A stretch of 27,981 bases of DNA from an uncultured Emergencia sp. (GTDB lineage: Bacteria > Bacillota > Clostridia > Peptostreptococcales > Anaerovoracaceae). Shown here one piece after another: positions 1 to 8,419 of the stretch. Below the pieces are notes generated by a model. The model made no database searches. It had not been told where the DNA came from and saw nothing but the letters and a program-made list of their open reading frames with translations. How positions within the stretch are numbered: the first letter of the stretch is position 1; the number at the start of each line of letters is the position of its first letter. Location of the stretch: positions 1-27,981 of the forward strand of contig CALLDR010000028.1 of the NCBI GenBank assembly GCA_937997955.1. Direction: 5' to 3'. A program made the translations under genes and the position numbers.

Positions 1-4
1 TTTT

Positions 5-45
5 CTCCTTATACCAATTTTAACACGGCCCGATTCCCGCGTCAA
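5..45 (-). promoter_or_regulatory. Promoter and ribosome site of a gene left of the window
   Basis: Read on the minus strand there is a TTGACG -35 box (40-45), a 17-nt spacer and a TAAAAT -10 box (17-22), followed by AAGGAG at 5-10. This is a complete housekeeping promoter plus Shine-Dalgarno sequence aimed at a minus-strand gene whose start codon lies just beyond position 1. The predicted transcript starts near position 10, so its leader is short. Confidence 0.6.
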
Positions 46-151
46 TGCCATTTTTTCGCAGCTGCAGGGCCGATTCATGAAAGTGTTCGATCACTATCCT
101 CCAGCATCTTACGCCAATTTTGGTACTTTTATGTACCATACGGCGCAGCCC

Positions 152-1384
152 CTACTCGCACGCCAGCTTCTCAATGGCCAGCCGGTAGATCTCTCTTGCC
201 TTCTCCAGATCCTCCACGCGGATCCACTCGTCCGCCTTGTGCTCGGTCAGCTCTCTCCCCGGAAACACCGGCCCGAATGCCACCACGTTGTCCATGGCCC
301 TCGCGTAAGTTCCACCGCCCATCAGCTGGGCAGGGGTATCGTCGCCGGTTACCTGGCGGTAGGCCTCCATCAGCTTGCTGATAATCGGCCCCGTCTGGTC
401 CATATAGACCGGCTTCAGCGCCGACACCACCTCGACGGATAATCCGGCCTCAGCTGCTTCCCTGCGGAGCAGTTCCACCACGTCCTCTTCAGCAAAGGTC
501 ACGGGATAGCGGATGTCCACCGACAGGCGCACCTTATCCTCCTCCATGACGATTCTCCCCGCGTTGAACGTCAGGCCGCCGCTCGCCTCGTCAGAGATAC
601 CGATGCCGAACTTTGATCCGTCCAGACACCATCCGATCTTTTCCATGTAAACCTGAGCGAACCGGCATCCGCGGGCCGCCGCCTTTTCCATCAGCCTGGT
701 GATGGCGTTCTCACCCTCCTCCGGCGTGCTGCCGTGGGCGGAGATTCCCTTCTCATCAAAGGAAGTTCCGTCGGGCAGCTTTCCCCTGGCCCAGGCAGCG
801 ACCATGTTAGGCGCGTCGCCTCCGGCTATCTCAGCAAAGCCGGCTTCCCTGGCATTCATGATGAGGTCCGCCTGCAGAATCCCCTTTTCTCCGTAAATCG
901 CCGGAAAATCCGCGTCCGGCGTAAACCCAAAGGAAGGTATCTCTTCATGGACCTTGTAGTAGTCCATATCTTCCCATTCACCGCCTTCCTCCATGATGCC
1001 GAAAATGACCCGCACCCGCTTGTTCAGCTTTTTGCCGGAGTCCAGCACGTCCTTCATGGCGTAGACGGCCGCCATGGCCGGCCCTTTGTCGTCCACAGCG
1101 CCCCTTCCATAGATACGTCCATCCTCAGTGACAGTTCCGGCAAAGGGCTCATAGCTCCATCCCCCGCCGGCGGGCACCACATCCAGATGACAGAGAATGC
1201 CCATCAGGTCTTCCCCTTCACCGATTTCTCCATAGCCCAGCTTCCCGTCCACGTTTTTCACACGGAAGCCCAGAGACCTGCAGCAGTCCAGCGCCTGCTC
1301 CAATGCCTCAAAGACCTCCGGCGTTCCCGTTACGCTGGGAACCGCGATCAGTTCCTGTAAGCTTTCTATCATATCCTTTGCCAT
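152..1384 (-). CDS. pepV: PepV-like M20 family dipeptidase
   Basis: Cytoplasmic zinc peptidase of the M20 family (PepV/Sapep group), which cleaves dipeptides and some N-blocked amino acids. The metal-site motifs are visible: HLDVVP (about residues 66-71), GRGAVDDKGP (about 93-102) and IMEEGGEWED near 131-140, where the catalytic glutamate lies. A TEHKADEW segment near the C-terminus holds the late histidine. The length of 410 residues is slightly below the roughly 470 of Lactobacillus PepV, mainly in the lid domain. I chose the ATG at 1384; an in-frame TTG at 1387 is equally compatible with AGGAGG at 1395-1400. The gene follows DUF917 by about 70 nt and is probably co-transcribed, so its substrate may be a product of that enzyme. 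Family assignment is firm; the substrate is unknown. Confidence 0.88.
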   Translation of the reverse strand: MAKDMIESLQELIAVPSVTGTPEVFEALEQALDCCRSLGFRVKNVDGKLGYGEIGEGEDLMGILCHLDVVPAGGGWSYEPFAGTVTEDGRIYGRGAVDDKGPAMAAVYAMKDVLDSGKKLNKRVRVIFGIMEEGGEWEDMDYYKVHEEIPSFGFTPDADFPAIYGEKGILQADLIMNAREAGFAEIAGGDAPNMVAAWARGKLPDGTSFDEKGISAHGSTPEEGENAITRLMEKAAARGCRFAQVYMEKIGWCLDGSKFGIGISDEASGGLTFNAGRIVMEEDKVRLSVDIRYPVTFAEEDVVELLRREAAEAGLSVEVVSALKPVYMDQTGPIISKLMEAYRQVTGDDTPAQLMGGGTYARAMDNVVAFGPVFPGRELTEHKADEWIRVEDLEKAREIYRLAIEKLACE

Positions 1385-1454
1385 CAATCCTGGTCCTCCT
1401 GTTTCTCACATGAGCGTCTCATGTTCTTTTTCTGATCTTTTCCGCGGCACGTGT

Positions 1455-2537
1455 CTACCGTTTGTCAAAAGGCCTGTAGTCGCAGTCAATGCCGAAATGT
1501 CTCGGCCCGAAGATTTCCAGCCCCTTTTTCGTGGTCCAGACCTTTGGCGCGGGGAGAGCGATCACGTTCATCTCATCGCCGACGCTGAAGTCCGGCGTGG
1601 TCATCGGATCGCCGCTGCCGTCGATCATGCAGATCAGGTCCGGCACCGTCACTTCCAGGCGGCCGTCACGATAGGCCGCGATATTCTCATTCTGGAAATC
1701 TATTCTGTAAGACTGTCCCTCGTATTCACCGGTCCCGGCCAGGCTGATACTGCCGAAGTTAAAGCCGTCCCTGCTCTCCCACGGCATGGCGGAAACCACG
1801 CCTCTGAACAGCACGGCCCCGTCCTTGGCTTCCGCGATGGCCGAAGCCGCGTCGCGGCTTTCTTCCTTTGCCCTGCGGAGGATCTGACCGATCTCCAGAG
1901 CATAAGTAATGGCGCCGCCGATGACAGACTCCCGAAAATCTCTGCCCGTCATCGGGTGATCGCAGACGCTGACCTCGTTGCCGCTGGCCACCGCCATGGC
2001 CCGGGCCAGTTCTTCCGCGCGGAAGTCATCTCTTACCTGTTCAAAGACTGCCACATCTCCGTAGTTGGTCGCCACGGAAAACGGATAGATCGGTTTTCCA
2101 TAGAGATAATAGGTGGAATGAATCAGCTCCGGCACGGAGCGGCCTGCAGGATCGCTGTCTGCCAGCGGCCGTTCCAGCTGGCAGGCAGTGTGAAGGGCCT
2201 CCGCCGTATTCAGCCCTCCCAGTTCCGTAGATGAAACGGCGAAAAAGGTTTCGCCTATGTATCGTTCCAGGCTTTCAAAGGCCATGATAGCGGGGGTCTT
2301 CTCTAAGACTACGCCCGTGTCCGGTCTTTCCGGCAGAGGCGCGCCGCAGCCGTAAGGCGTTGCCACATACGCGTCGTCGGGAATCTCCGACAGGTCTGCC
2401 AGCAGCAGCTCCTTTCCAGCCGCAAAATCCTCTTCCATCATCGCCAGTCCGTCCTGCAGGCTGCCGCCGCCGCCAGTACCTAAAACGGCGCAGCCGTAGA
2501 GGATGTCGATCATATCCTGCTTGTTCAGTTTTTTCAT
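1455..2537 (-). CDS. DUF917 domain protein (S-methylthiohydantoin desulfurase-like)
   Basis: A 360-residue protein of the DUF917 family, whose two domains are named in Pfam after S-methyl-thiohydantoin desulfurase and which often accompanies hydantoinase or cyclic-amide catabolic genes. The recognisable N-terminus has a glycine-rich LGTGGGGSLQDGL segment (about residues 19-31), followed by a TPYGCGAPLPE stretch near residue 60. No signal peptide or membrane segment is seen, so it should be cytosolic. The start has AGGAGG at 2547-2552, inside the end of the upstream permease gene, with only 4 nt between the genes. This indicates translational coupling. The neighbouring NCS1 permease and PucR-type regulator point to uptake and breakdown of a hydantoin-, purine- or pyrimidine-like ring compound. 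The reaction here is an inference from family and context. Confidence 0.85.
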   Translation of the reverse strand: MKKLNKQDMIDILYGCAVLGTGGGGSLQDGLAMMEEDFAAGKELLLADLSEIPDDAYVATPYGCGAPLPERPDTGVVLEKTPAIMAFESLERYIGETFFAVSSTELGGLNTAEALHTACQLERPLADSDPAGRSVPELIHSTYYLYGKPIYPFSVATNYGDVAVFEQVRDDFRAEELARAMAVASGNEVSVCDHPMTGRDFRESVIGGAITYALEIGQILRRAKEESRDAASAIAEAKDGAVLFRGVVSAMPWESRDGFNFGSISLAGTGEYEGQSYRIDFQNENIAAYRDGRLEVTVPDLICMIDGSGDPMTTPDFSVGDEMNVIALPAPKVWTTKKGLEIFGPRHFGIDCDYRPFDKR

Positions 2538-2541
2538 TCCA

Positions 2542-3828
2542 TTATGCCTCCTTTGATCTGCTTTCTGAATTTCTGCTCCCGCGGGATGCCGACGGCACGA
2601 ACCGCTCCACGATGAGATAGAGCACCAGGGCGAAGAAAATACCGTAATATCCTACGCCGAAGTAGTAAGCCAGAGCCGTAGAAATCGCCCAGACCACCAC
2701 CGCCGGCCACAGAATGCCGTCCTGCGAGTGCCAGTTTTCTTTCTTTCCCTTGCCGATGATCCAGTAATCCGCCAGCATGATGCCGCCCACCGGGCATACC
2801 AGAAACGCCAGCAGGCTCAGGAACCCTTCGATGTGGTCCAAAATGCCGAAAGCGCCCAGCAGGGTGCCTACGATGCCCGCCGCGATAGTGACCTCTCTTC
2901 TCCGATTATCAGGAATGCCGAAGGTCATAACGATGTCCAGCCCTCCGCTGTACGCGTTGGCAGAGTTGGTGGTCCAGGTGGAGAGAATGATAGAAAGAAT
3001 ACCGATGATAGGAAGGCCTACCTGGATCAGAACCAGACTGATGTCGTATTCCCCCGCGATCTTGGTCAGAACAGCACCCAAGGTCAGCGTAATAACACAC
3101 ATGGGGAAGACACCCCAGACGGTGGACTTCAAGGTTTCCACCCTGTTCTTCTGGAATCTGGCCACATCGGCAGCCGTAACCACGCCTACAGCGTAGAAAT
3201 CAAAGGCCAGGCTGACGCCACCCATAAAGGACATGGTGCGCTCTACGTCGTCGTTGATGCCCGCGGTGCCGTAGGTTTTGACCGCGATAACGGTTCCCGC
3301 GATCATGACCAGCATCAGGAACGGAATCGATACAAAGTTGAGCTTTTCCATGGCTCTCATGCCGAACACCGCCGTCACCAGCATGATAATGCCCCATGCC
3401 ACATTGGAGAGGAACAGCGGGATTTCAACGCCCGCCACCCGACTCATAAAGTTGACAAAGGCTTCGCCGCAGATGCCGTTGTTGATGCCAAACCAGCCGA
3501 TCAGATTGACGGCGAAGATCAGGCTGACGATGTACCGCGCCCCGCTTTTGCCGAAGGTGGATTCGGCCAGGGTACAGGACGCCATGCCCAGGTCGCTGCC
3601 CTGCATGCCCAGAATGGTCATCAGAACCACGACGATGAGATTTCCCACCGTTCCCGATACGACCCCCTCCCACAGAGGCATCGACTCGGCCAGCAGCGCG
3701 CCTTCTAAAAAGGATGACGCGCATACGCAGACGCCTGCCTGCACAAAGGCGAGGGATACCCATCCCTGACGCTCTTCCGCCGCGATAGGAGTTAACGCAT
3801 TGGTTTCTGCATTTCGATTGTTATCCAT
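2542..3828 (-). CDS. NCS1-family permease (cytosine permease CodB-like)
   Basis: Inner-membrane symporter of the NCS1 (nucleobase:cation symporter-1) family, which carries cytosine, allantoin, hydantoins or related compounds. The 428-residue sequence is almost continuously hydrophobic, consistent with about 12 membrane segments. The family hallmarks are a GWVSLAFVQAGVCV-type first helix (residues 22-35), an AVNLIGWFGINNG segment near 108-120, and STWTTNSANAYSGG near 280-293. In CodB-type proteins a matching TT-NxANxYS region lies at the substrate or cation site. The start has AGGAGG at 3838-3843, 9 nt upstream. It is the first gene of the permease-DUF917-PepV operon and is divergent from a PucR-type regulator, the usual layout for ring-nitrogen catabolic loci. 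The family is clear; the substrate is not. Confidence 0.9.
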   Translation of the reverse strand: MDNNRNAETNALTPIAAEERQGWVSLAFVQAGVCVCASSFLEGALLAESMPLWEGVVSGTVGNLIVVVLMTILGMQGSDLGMASCTLAESTFGKSGARYIVSLIFAVNLIGWFGINNGICGEAFVNFMSRVAGVEIPLFLSNVAWGIIMLVTAVFGMRAMEKLNFVSIPFLMLVMIAGTVIAVKTYGTAGINDDVERTMSFMGGVSLAFDFYAVGVVTAADVARFQKNRVETLKSTVWGVFPMCVITLTLGAVLTKIAGEYDISLVLIQVGLPIIGILSIILSTWTTNSANAYSGGLDIVMTFGIPDNRRREVTIAAGIVGTLLGAFGILDHIEGFLSLLAFLVCPVGGIMLADYWIIGKGKKENWHSQDGILWPAVVVWAISTALAYYFGVGYYGIFFALVLYLIVERFVPSASRGSRNSESRSKEA

Positions 3829-3853
3829 AATTTCTAACCTCCTTTTTTCTGGA

Positions 3854-3882
3854 AGTATAGCATGTTCAGAAATTTTTGTCTT
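3854..3882 (-). promoter_or_regulatory. Promoter of the NCS1-DUF917-PepV operon
   Basis: On the minus strand, AAGACA (3877-3882) and TATACT (3854-3859) are separated by 17 nt, with transcription expected to start near 3847. The -10 is good and the -35 matches the consensus in 4 of 6 positions, which fits an activated promoter. An 18-bp palindrome lies about 30 nt further upstream. Confidence 0.6.
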
Positions 3883-3911
3883 TAAGCAGACAACGAAAAT
3901 ACCGCCTCGGT

Positions 3912-3929
3912 TTTATGCACGTGCATAAA
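3912..3929. promoter_or_regulatory. Perfect 18-bp palindrome, candidate operator
   Basis: The sequence TTTATGCACGTGCATAAA is its own reverse complement over all 18 bases. It sits between the divergent -35 boxes: 30 nt from that of the permease operon and 18 nt from that of the pucR gene. This is where an activator or autoregulator would bind. The adjacent PucR-type protein is the obvious candidate, which is an inference from position. Confidence 0.65.
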
Positions 3930-3946
3930 GAAATCGCAGTCCGCCG

Positions 3947-3975
3947 TTGCAAATTCTCTCCCTGTGTGGTACGAT
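3947..3975 (+). promoter_or_regulatory. Promoter of the pucR-type gene
   Basis: TTGCAA (3947-3952), a 17-nt spacer and TACGAT (3970-3975) form a housekeeping promoter. The expected start is near 3982, followed at once by the ribosome site AGGAGG (3986-3991), 7 nt before the ATG at 3999. The leader is therefore about 17 nt. Confidence 0.6.
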
Positions 3976-3998
3976 GATAGCATACAGGAGGATATTCT

Positions 3999-5551
3999 AT
4001 GAGCATCACCATCAGAGACTGCCTGAAACTCCCTTCCCTGAGTCTGGGCAAAGTTATTGCAGGCCGCGATGGCCTGGACAGCATCGTTACCACCGTTTCC
4101 GTGCTGGAATTCAACGATACGGACGAAACGGACATCCTATCGCCAAATGAACTTTTGATCTCTTCTCTCTTCTGCGTCAAAGATGATGTAGATGCACAAT
4201 GCCGTCTACTGGAAAAGTCCCTGCGGTGCGGCGATGTCGGCCTGGTGCTGTTCTACGCTGACCTGATTCTGGGCCAGCTCAGCCCAAAGCTGCTGCGCCT
4301 TGCGGATCTTCGCCGCTTTCCCATCATTTTGATGCCGGAGACGGATATCGGCCTGAAGTACAGCGACGTGATCAGCGATGTAACAGAAGCCATCTACAAC
4401 GACCGAAGGGTCAACCACTTCTTTGTGCGGGACACCATCCAGCGCCTCTCTCAGAGTCCCAGCCAGGACCGGACGCCTTCCATGGTGCTGACGCTGGCTT
4501 CGATCTACGCCAAATCCGCCTTCTTTCTCTGCGACAGCGGGAACAACCTGATCGCCTCCGCCTACTGGCCGGCCGCCAACTATCTGCCTTTAGAAAAGGT
4601 CCTGCGCAGCTATGACAGCGCCGAAGGCTCTTCCTTCCGGGTTCTGAAGACCTCCTTTGTTGACAAGAAGAACGCGGAGCTGGTCCTCTACGCCGCGTCC
4701 AGCAACAGCCGGCTCAGCCCCATCATTCTCAACGAAGTAGCTGAGGTCATTCAGCTTTTCTCTCTGCTCTGGAACTACAACCTGAATCTGCAGACGCCGG
4801 AGGCTCTGATCCCCGCTCTGCTCAAGGGTGAAAGGGACCTCGCCGCCCGCGTCTGCCGGAGCTGCGGCCTGAACCTGGACGCGTACGATCAGCTGATCCT
4901 CATAGAAAGGCCGGAGGAGCCTCTGACAGCAGAAAGCGCCCGCCCTCTTCTCGACGGCATCAAAGGGCTCTTCTCCGGGGAATCTTCCTCTGTCATCACG
5001 GATATGTTCGGCTCCATGATCGTTATCCTGTACCGCCGCGGCAACGCGGTCAGGCACCAGATCCTGCAGGACGAGCTGGATCACCTTCTCGACGAAAAAT
5101 CCCCCGGCCTGATCCAGACCGCTTATCACTCTTCCCGCCTGTCTGACGACGCCGCCGGATTCTTCTCCGCATACTGCAGAGCCCTGCAGGCCGCCAGAAA
5201 GATCTACCCGGCCAAAAAACCTTTTCCAGCAGCGATATTTCCTTTGCCGGAAAGGTGCTGGACATCATCACGTCCATCGACGGACAGGTCCATTACTATA
5301 CCGACCTGCTGGCCCCGATCACAGCGGATCCTGAATCCGAGCTTATCACGACGCTGACAGCCTACCTGCTGGACTGCGACGCTGAGGTGAAAAGGACGTC
5401 GGAGCTGCTCTTTGTCCACAGAAACACCATCCTCTACCGGCTCAACAAAGCGCGGGAGCTGCTGGACTGCGAGCTTTCCAAAATGCCTATGGCCTACGAT
5501 ATCTATCTGGCCGCGGCCATATACCGGATGCAGAGCCAGATGGATATTTGA
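3999..5551 (+). pseudogene. PucR-family transcriptional regulator split by a frameshift
   Basis: Transcription regulator of the PucR family, which controls purine, allantoin or other nitrogen-compound catabolic genes. The N-terminal PucR domain is clear over residues 1-125 (it opens ITIRDCLKLPSL). A GGDEF-like CdaR middle segment follows, and the C-terminal PucR helix-turn-helix is clear (FVHRNTILYRLNKARELL). The two parts are in different frames. The first frame runs from 3999 to 5357, and the helix-turn-helix lies in the -1 frame ending at 5551. The switch falls near an A6 run at 5214-5219. One extra A there would restore a continuous 517-residue protein reading AKKTFSSSDISFAGKV across the join. 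Both halves otherwise look intact, so this is a recent mutation, a homopolymer sequencing error, or a slippage site. As read, the product lacks its DNA-binding domain. Confidence 0.85.
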
Positions 5552-5552
5552 T

Positions 5553-5587
5553 AAAAAGGGAGCCGCCACACAGACAGCTCCCTTTTT
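5553..5587 (+). terminator. Intrinsic terminator after the pucR-type gene
   Basis: GGGAGC and GCTCCC form a 6-bp stem flanked by A5 on the left and T5 on the right. The hairpin begins right after the stop codon at 5549-5551. Because of the flanking A and T runs it could act in both directions. Confidence 0.85.
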
Positions 5588-5668
5588 CATCATAGTCATT
5601 TGCCGTGATTTTCCGCCAATGACAGCGGTTAGCAATAAACTGAGCAAACCGCGGCTCACGACGTTCAT

Positions 5669-7252
5669 TTATTCCAGGGGCGCGTATCTGCCGATGATCT
5701 TTTCCGCCACCTTCATGCCGTCACAGGCTGCGCTCATGATGCCGCCTGCGTAGCCGGTTCCCTCGCCTGCCGGATAGAAGCCGCCAAAAGTGCCTTCCAT
5801 CTGCTCGTTTCGGGCAAAGCGCACTGGCGAAGAGCTTCTGGTTTCCACCGCGGTCATGACAGCCGACGGATCGTCAAAGCCTTCCAGCTTTCTGCCCAGC
5901 ACAGGCATGGCCTCCCGCATGGATTCCACCGCGAAGGCGGGCAGAGAATCGATCACAGGCCGAGCAGACGCCTTTCCGTCCCGGAACTCGCCCCACGTAG
6001 TCTTGGGCGCCCTGTATGTACCGCCGCCGTTCTCAAAGGCCAGCCGCTCGTACTTTTCCTGAAATTCCACGCCGGCCAGCGGGTGCGGCGATCCGAAGTC
6101 CTCACAGCGGACGTCCACCAAGAGGCCGCTGTTGGCCGTGCCGCTGTTTCTGGCCCGGTTGCTCATGCCGTTGGTGACCACACCGCCCTCCTGAGACGAA
6201 GCGACCACCACCTCACCGCCGGGACACATGCAGAAGGTATACACCCCTCTGCCGTTTTCGCAGTGATAGGACAGCTTGTAATCTGCCGGCGGAAGCAGCT
6301 TTGCCGCCTCTCCCTGACCATACTGCGCCCTGTCGATCAAAGCCTGCGGGTGTTCGATGCGCACGCCGATGGAAAAAGGCTTCTGCTGCATCTTCACCCC
6401 ACGCTCCAGCAGATAGCGGAAGGTGTCTCTGGCGCTGTGGCCGATGGCCAGCACCACGTTTTCCGTCGGGATCTCTTCCCGGACGCCGCCGGATTCCACC
6501 ACCACCGACTTGACGCATTTTTTCCGGGTCCTGACCTCCACAAAGCGGGTGTCAAAGCGGATCTCGCCGCCGCAGCGAAGGATCTCCTGCCGGATATTCC
6601 TCACCACGGTCCGCAAAACGTCGGTGCCGATGTGGGGTTTTTGCTTGTACAAGATGTCCTCGTCCGCGCCGGCCCGCACAAACTCCTCCAAAACTCTCCG
6701 GATGCGGCGGTCTTTGATGCCCGTGGTCAGCTTGCCGTCGGAGAACGTTCCCGCGCCGCCCTCGCCGAACTGGACGTTGGACTCAGGATTGAGCACTCCC
6801 TCCTGCCAGAACCTTTCCACGTGACGCACCCGGTCCTCTATGCAGCCGCCCCGCTCGATGATCAAAGGCCTGTAGCCGCGCCGGGCCAGAAGCAGGCCGC
6901 AGAACATGCCGCAGGGGCCGAAGCCGACGACGACAGGCCGGTTGGCGAGGACTTCGCCGCCGCTCTCCACCTCCGTATAGGACATGTCCGGCGCTTCCGT
7001 CAAGCCCGATTTCCCGTTGACCGGCAGGCGCACAGGGTCTTTGGGCCGCTGGCGGGTCACGGCGCAGAAATCCACCGTATAGACCAGCTTGATATCTTTC
7101 TTGTCCCGGGCGTCGATGGATTCTCTGATGATCTCCATATCTGTCAGAATCAAATCCCGGTTGCCCAGCTTTTTCAAAATCTTTTTCGCCAGATCGTTCT
7201 TTGTAGCGCCTGCGTCTACTTTGATCTGCTGTATTCTGTAACGGTTGTTCAT
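5669..7252 (-). CDS. FAD-dependent dehydrogenase of the COG2509 type
   Basis: A 527-residue cytosolic flavoprotein of the uncharacterised FAD-dependent dehydrogenase family COG2509. It has an N-terminal domain of about 100 residues that includes the family's IDARDKKDI segment (about 46-54). A Rossmann FAD-binding motif VVGFGPCGMFCG follows at about 108-119, with the ribose-binding glutamate at the end of the second strand (IIERGG, about 131-136). A conserved FGEGGAGTFSDGKL segment lies near 162-175, and the C-terminus has a GEGTGYAGGIMSAACDGMKVAEKI FAD-contact region. The length is normal for the family. It overlaps the upstream HI0933-like flavoprotein gene by 4 nt (ATGA), so the two are translated together. 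The physiological substrate is not known for this family. Confidence 0.88.
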   Translation of the reverse strand: MNNRYRIQQIKVDAGATKNDLAKKILKKLGNRDLILTDMEIIRESIDARDKKDIKLVYTVDFCAVTRQRPKDPVRLPVNGKSGLTEAPDMSYTEVESGGEVLANRPVVVGFGPCGMFCGLLLARRGYRPLIIERGGCIEDRVRHVERFWQEGVLNPESNVQFGEGGAGTFSDGKLTTGIKDRRIRRVLEEFVRAGADEDILYKQKPHIGTDVLRTVVRNIRQEILRCGGEIRFDTRFVEVRTRKKCVKSVVVESGGVREEIPTENVVLAIGHSARDTFRYLLERGVKMQQKPFSIGVRIEHPQALIDRAQYGQGEAAKLLPPADYKLSYHCENGRGVYTFCMCPGGEVVVASSQEGGVVTNGMSNRARNSGTANSGLLVDVRCEDFGSPHPLAGVEFQEKYERLAFENGGGTYRAPKTTWGEFRDGKASARPVIDSLPAFAVESMREAMPVLGRKLEGFDDPSAVMTAVETRSSSPVRFARNEQMEGTFGGFYPAGEGTGYAGGIMSAACDGMKVAEKIIGRYAPLE

Positions 7253-8388
7253 TTTGCCATCTCCCTTCCTGCCCGCATGCCGGTTTCCCAGGCGTGCTGC
7301 AGATTATATCCGCCGCAGGGTCCGTCGTAATCCAGAACCTCTCCCGCAAAGTAAAGGCCGTTGACCAGCCGCGACTGACACGTCTCAGGGTCCACCTGGT
7401 CCAGACAGACGCCGCCCTTGGTGACCTGGGCGAAATCCCAGCCCCGCACCCGCTTCGGCGACAATGGAAAGGCCTTCAGCAGTCTGGCGGACAGCTTTAC
7501 ATCGCCTTTTGACGACTCCAGAATCTTCCCGCCGACGGGGCCGCGCACCAGGTACTGCAGCAGTCGCTCTCCGTCAAAGCCTGACGCCTGACGCCGCTCA
7601 AGCAGCGCCTCCAGCTCTGTCAGTTCCACATCTGGAAAAAAGTCCACGGTGATGCCGTAATCGTCAAAGCCGTCTTCAAGCCCCCGCCCCGCCGGGATCA
7701 AAAGGTATCTGGACAGGTTGAACACGCAGATGCCGGAGATGCCGGTCTTTGTAAACTGTATTTCCCCCGCTTCCCGGAAGATCTCTTTATCCGCGTACCA
7801 GAGGCTGACGGCGGCCTTGGCCCTGATGCCTGCCAGCCGTTCCATATCCTCCTTGACGTCCACCGCTGTCAGCACCGGGATCAGCCTTTCGACGGAATGT
7901 CCCAGGCCGCGGGCGAAGCGGAAGCCGTCTCCAGTGCTTCCATAGGACGGTCCGGCCTTGCCGCCGCAGGCGATGAGAACCTTCTTCGCTGTCAGCTCCC
8001 GGTTGGCCAGCCGAATGTGGAAGGCGTCTCCGTCCTTCTCCACCGATATGACCTCGCTGCTGGTGTCCACCCTGACGTCCAGCTGCTGCAGCCGGGCCGC
8101 CAGGGCGCCCTGCACGGCCCGGGCCTCCTCCGTATAAGGATAGATCCGCCCGGCGCTGTCGGTTCTGGTCAAAAGTCCCAGTCTGCCGAAGAAGTCCAGG
8201 GTCTCTCCGCAGCCATCGCAGGCCTGGTTGGACAGATTGCACTTGCCGTTGCCGGTGGCAAGCAGCTTCTTCCCCAGCTGGTTCTTCTTTTCCAATAGCA
8301 ATACATCCCGCGGCGGATTGGCTTCCTTCGCGCAGATGGCGGCCGTCATGCCTGCCGCTCCGCCGCCGATGATACAAATATCAATCAT
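7249..8388 (-). CDS. HI0933/BaiN-like flavoprotein
   Basis: A 379-residue NAD(P)/FAD-dependent oxidoreductase of the HI0933 family. This family includes BaiN, implicated in reduction of bile-acid intermediates, and many proteins annotated as aminoacetone oxidase. The dinucleotide motif IIGGGAAGMTAA is at residues 6-17, and the family signature LATGNGKCNLSN at about 44-55. The C-terminal FAD-contact region is typical (GLYFAGEVLDYDGPCGGYNLQHAW). The start at 8388 is preceded by a weak GAGG-type site. It is the first gene of a two-gene unit, and its stop overlaps the start of the COG2509 gene. The pairing of two flavoproteins suggests a shared role, but nothing here reveals the substrate; bile-acid activity cannot be claimed from family membership alone. 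Confidence 0.85.
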   Translation of the reverse strand: MIDICIIGGGAAGMTAAICAKEANPPRDVLLLEKKNQLGKKLLATGNGKCNLSNQACDGCGETLDFFGRLGLLTRTDSAGRIYPYTEEARAVQGALAARLQQLDVRVDTSSEVISVEKDGDAFHIRLANRELTAKKVLIACGGKAGPSYGSTGDGFRFARGLGHSVERLIPVLTAVDVKEDMERLAGIRAKAAVSLWYADKEIFREAGEIQFTKTGISGICVFNLSRYLLIPAGRGLEDGFDDYGITVDFFPDVELTELEALLERRQASGFDGERLLQYLVRGPVGGKILESSKGDVKLSARLLKAFPLSPKRVRGWDFAQVTKGGVCLDQVDPETCQSRLVNGLYFAGEVLDYDGPCGGYNLQHAWETGMRAGREMAK

Positions 8389-8419
8389 GTTCGATCCTCT
8401 CTTTATAATATATCTCAGG

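Noticed and set aside
110..145. Hairpin TGGTAC-TTTTAT-GTACCA as terminator of the pepV gene
   Set aside because: The stem is only 6 bp and no T run follows on the minus strand; the operon terminator is not evident in the window.
734..1360. Long open frames antisense to pepV and to other high-GC genes (for example 6083-7330 and 20264-21808)
   Set aside because: They are shadows of well-supported genes on the other strand, have no ribosome sites and show no recognisable domains.
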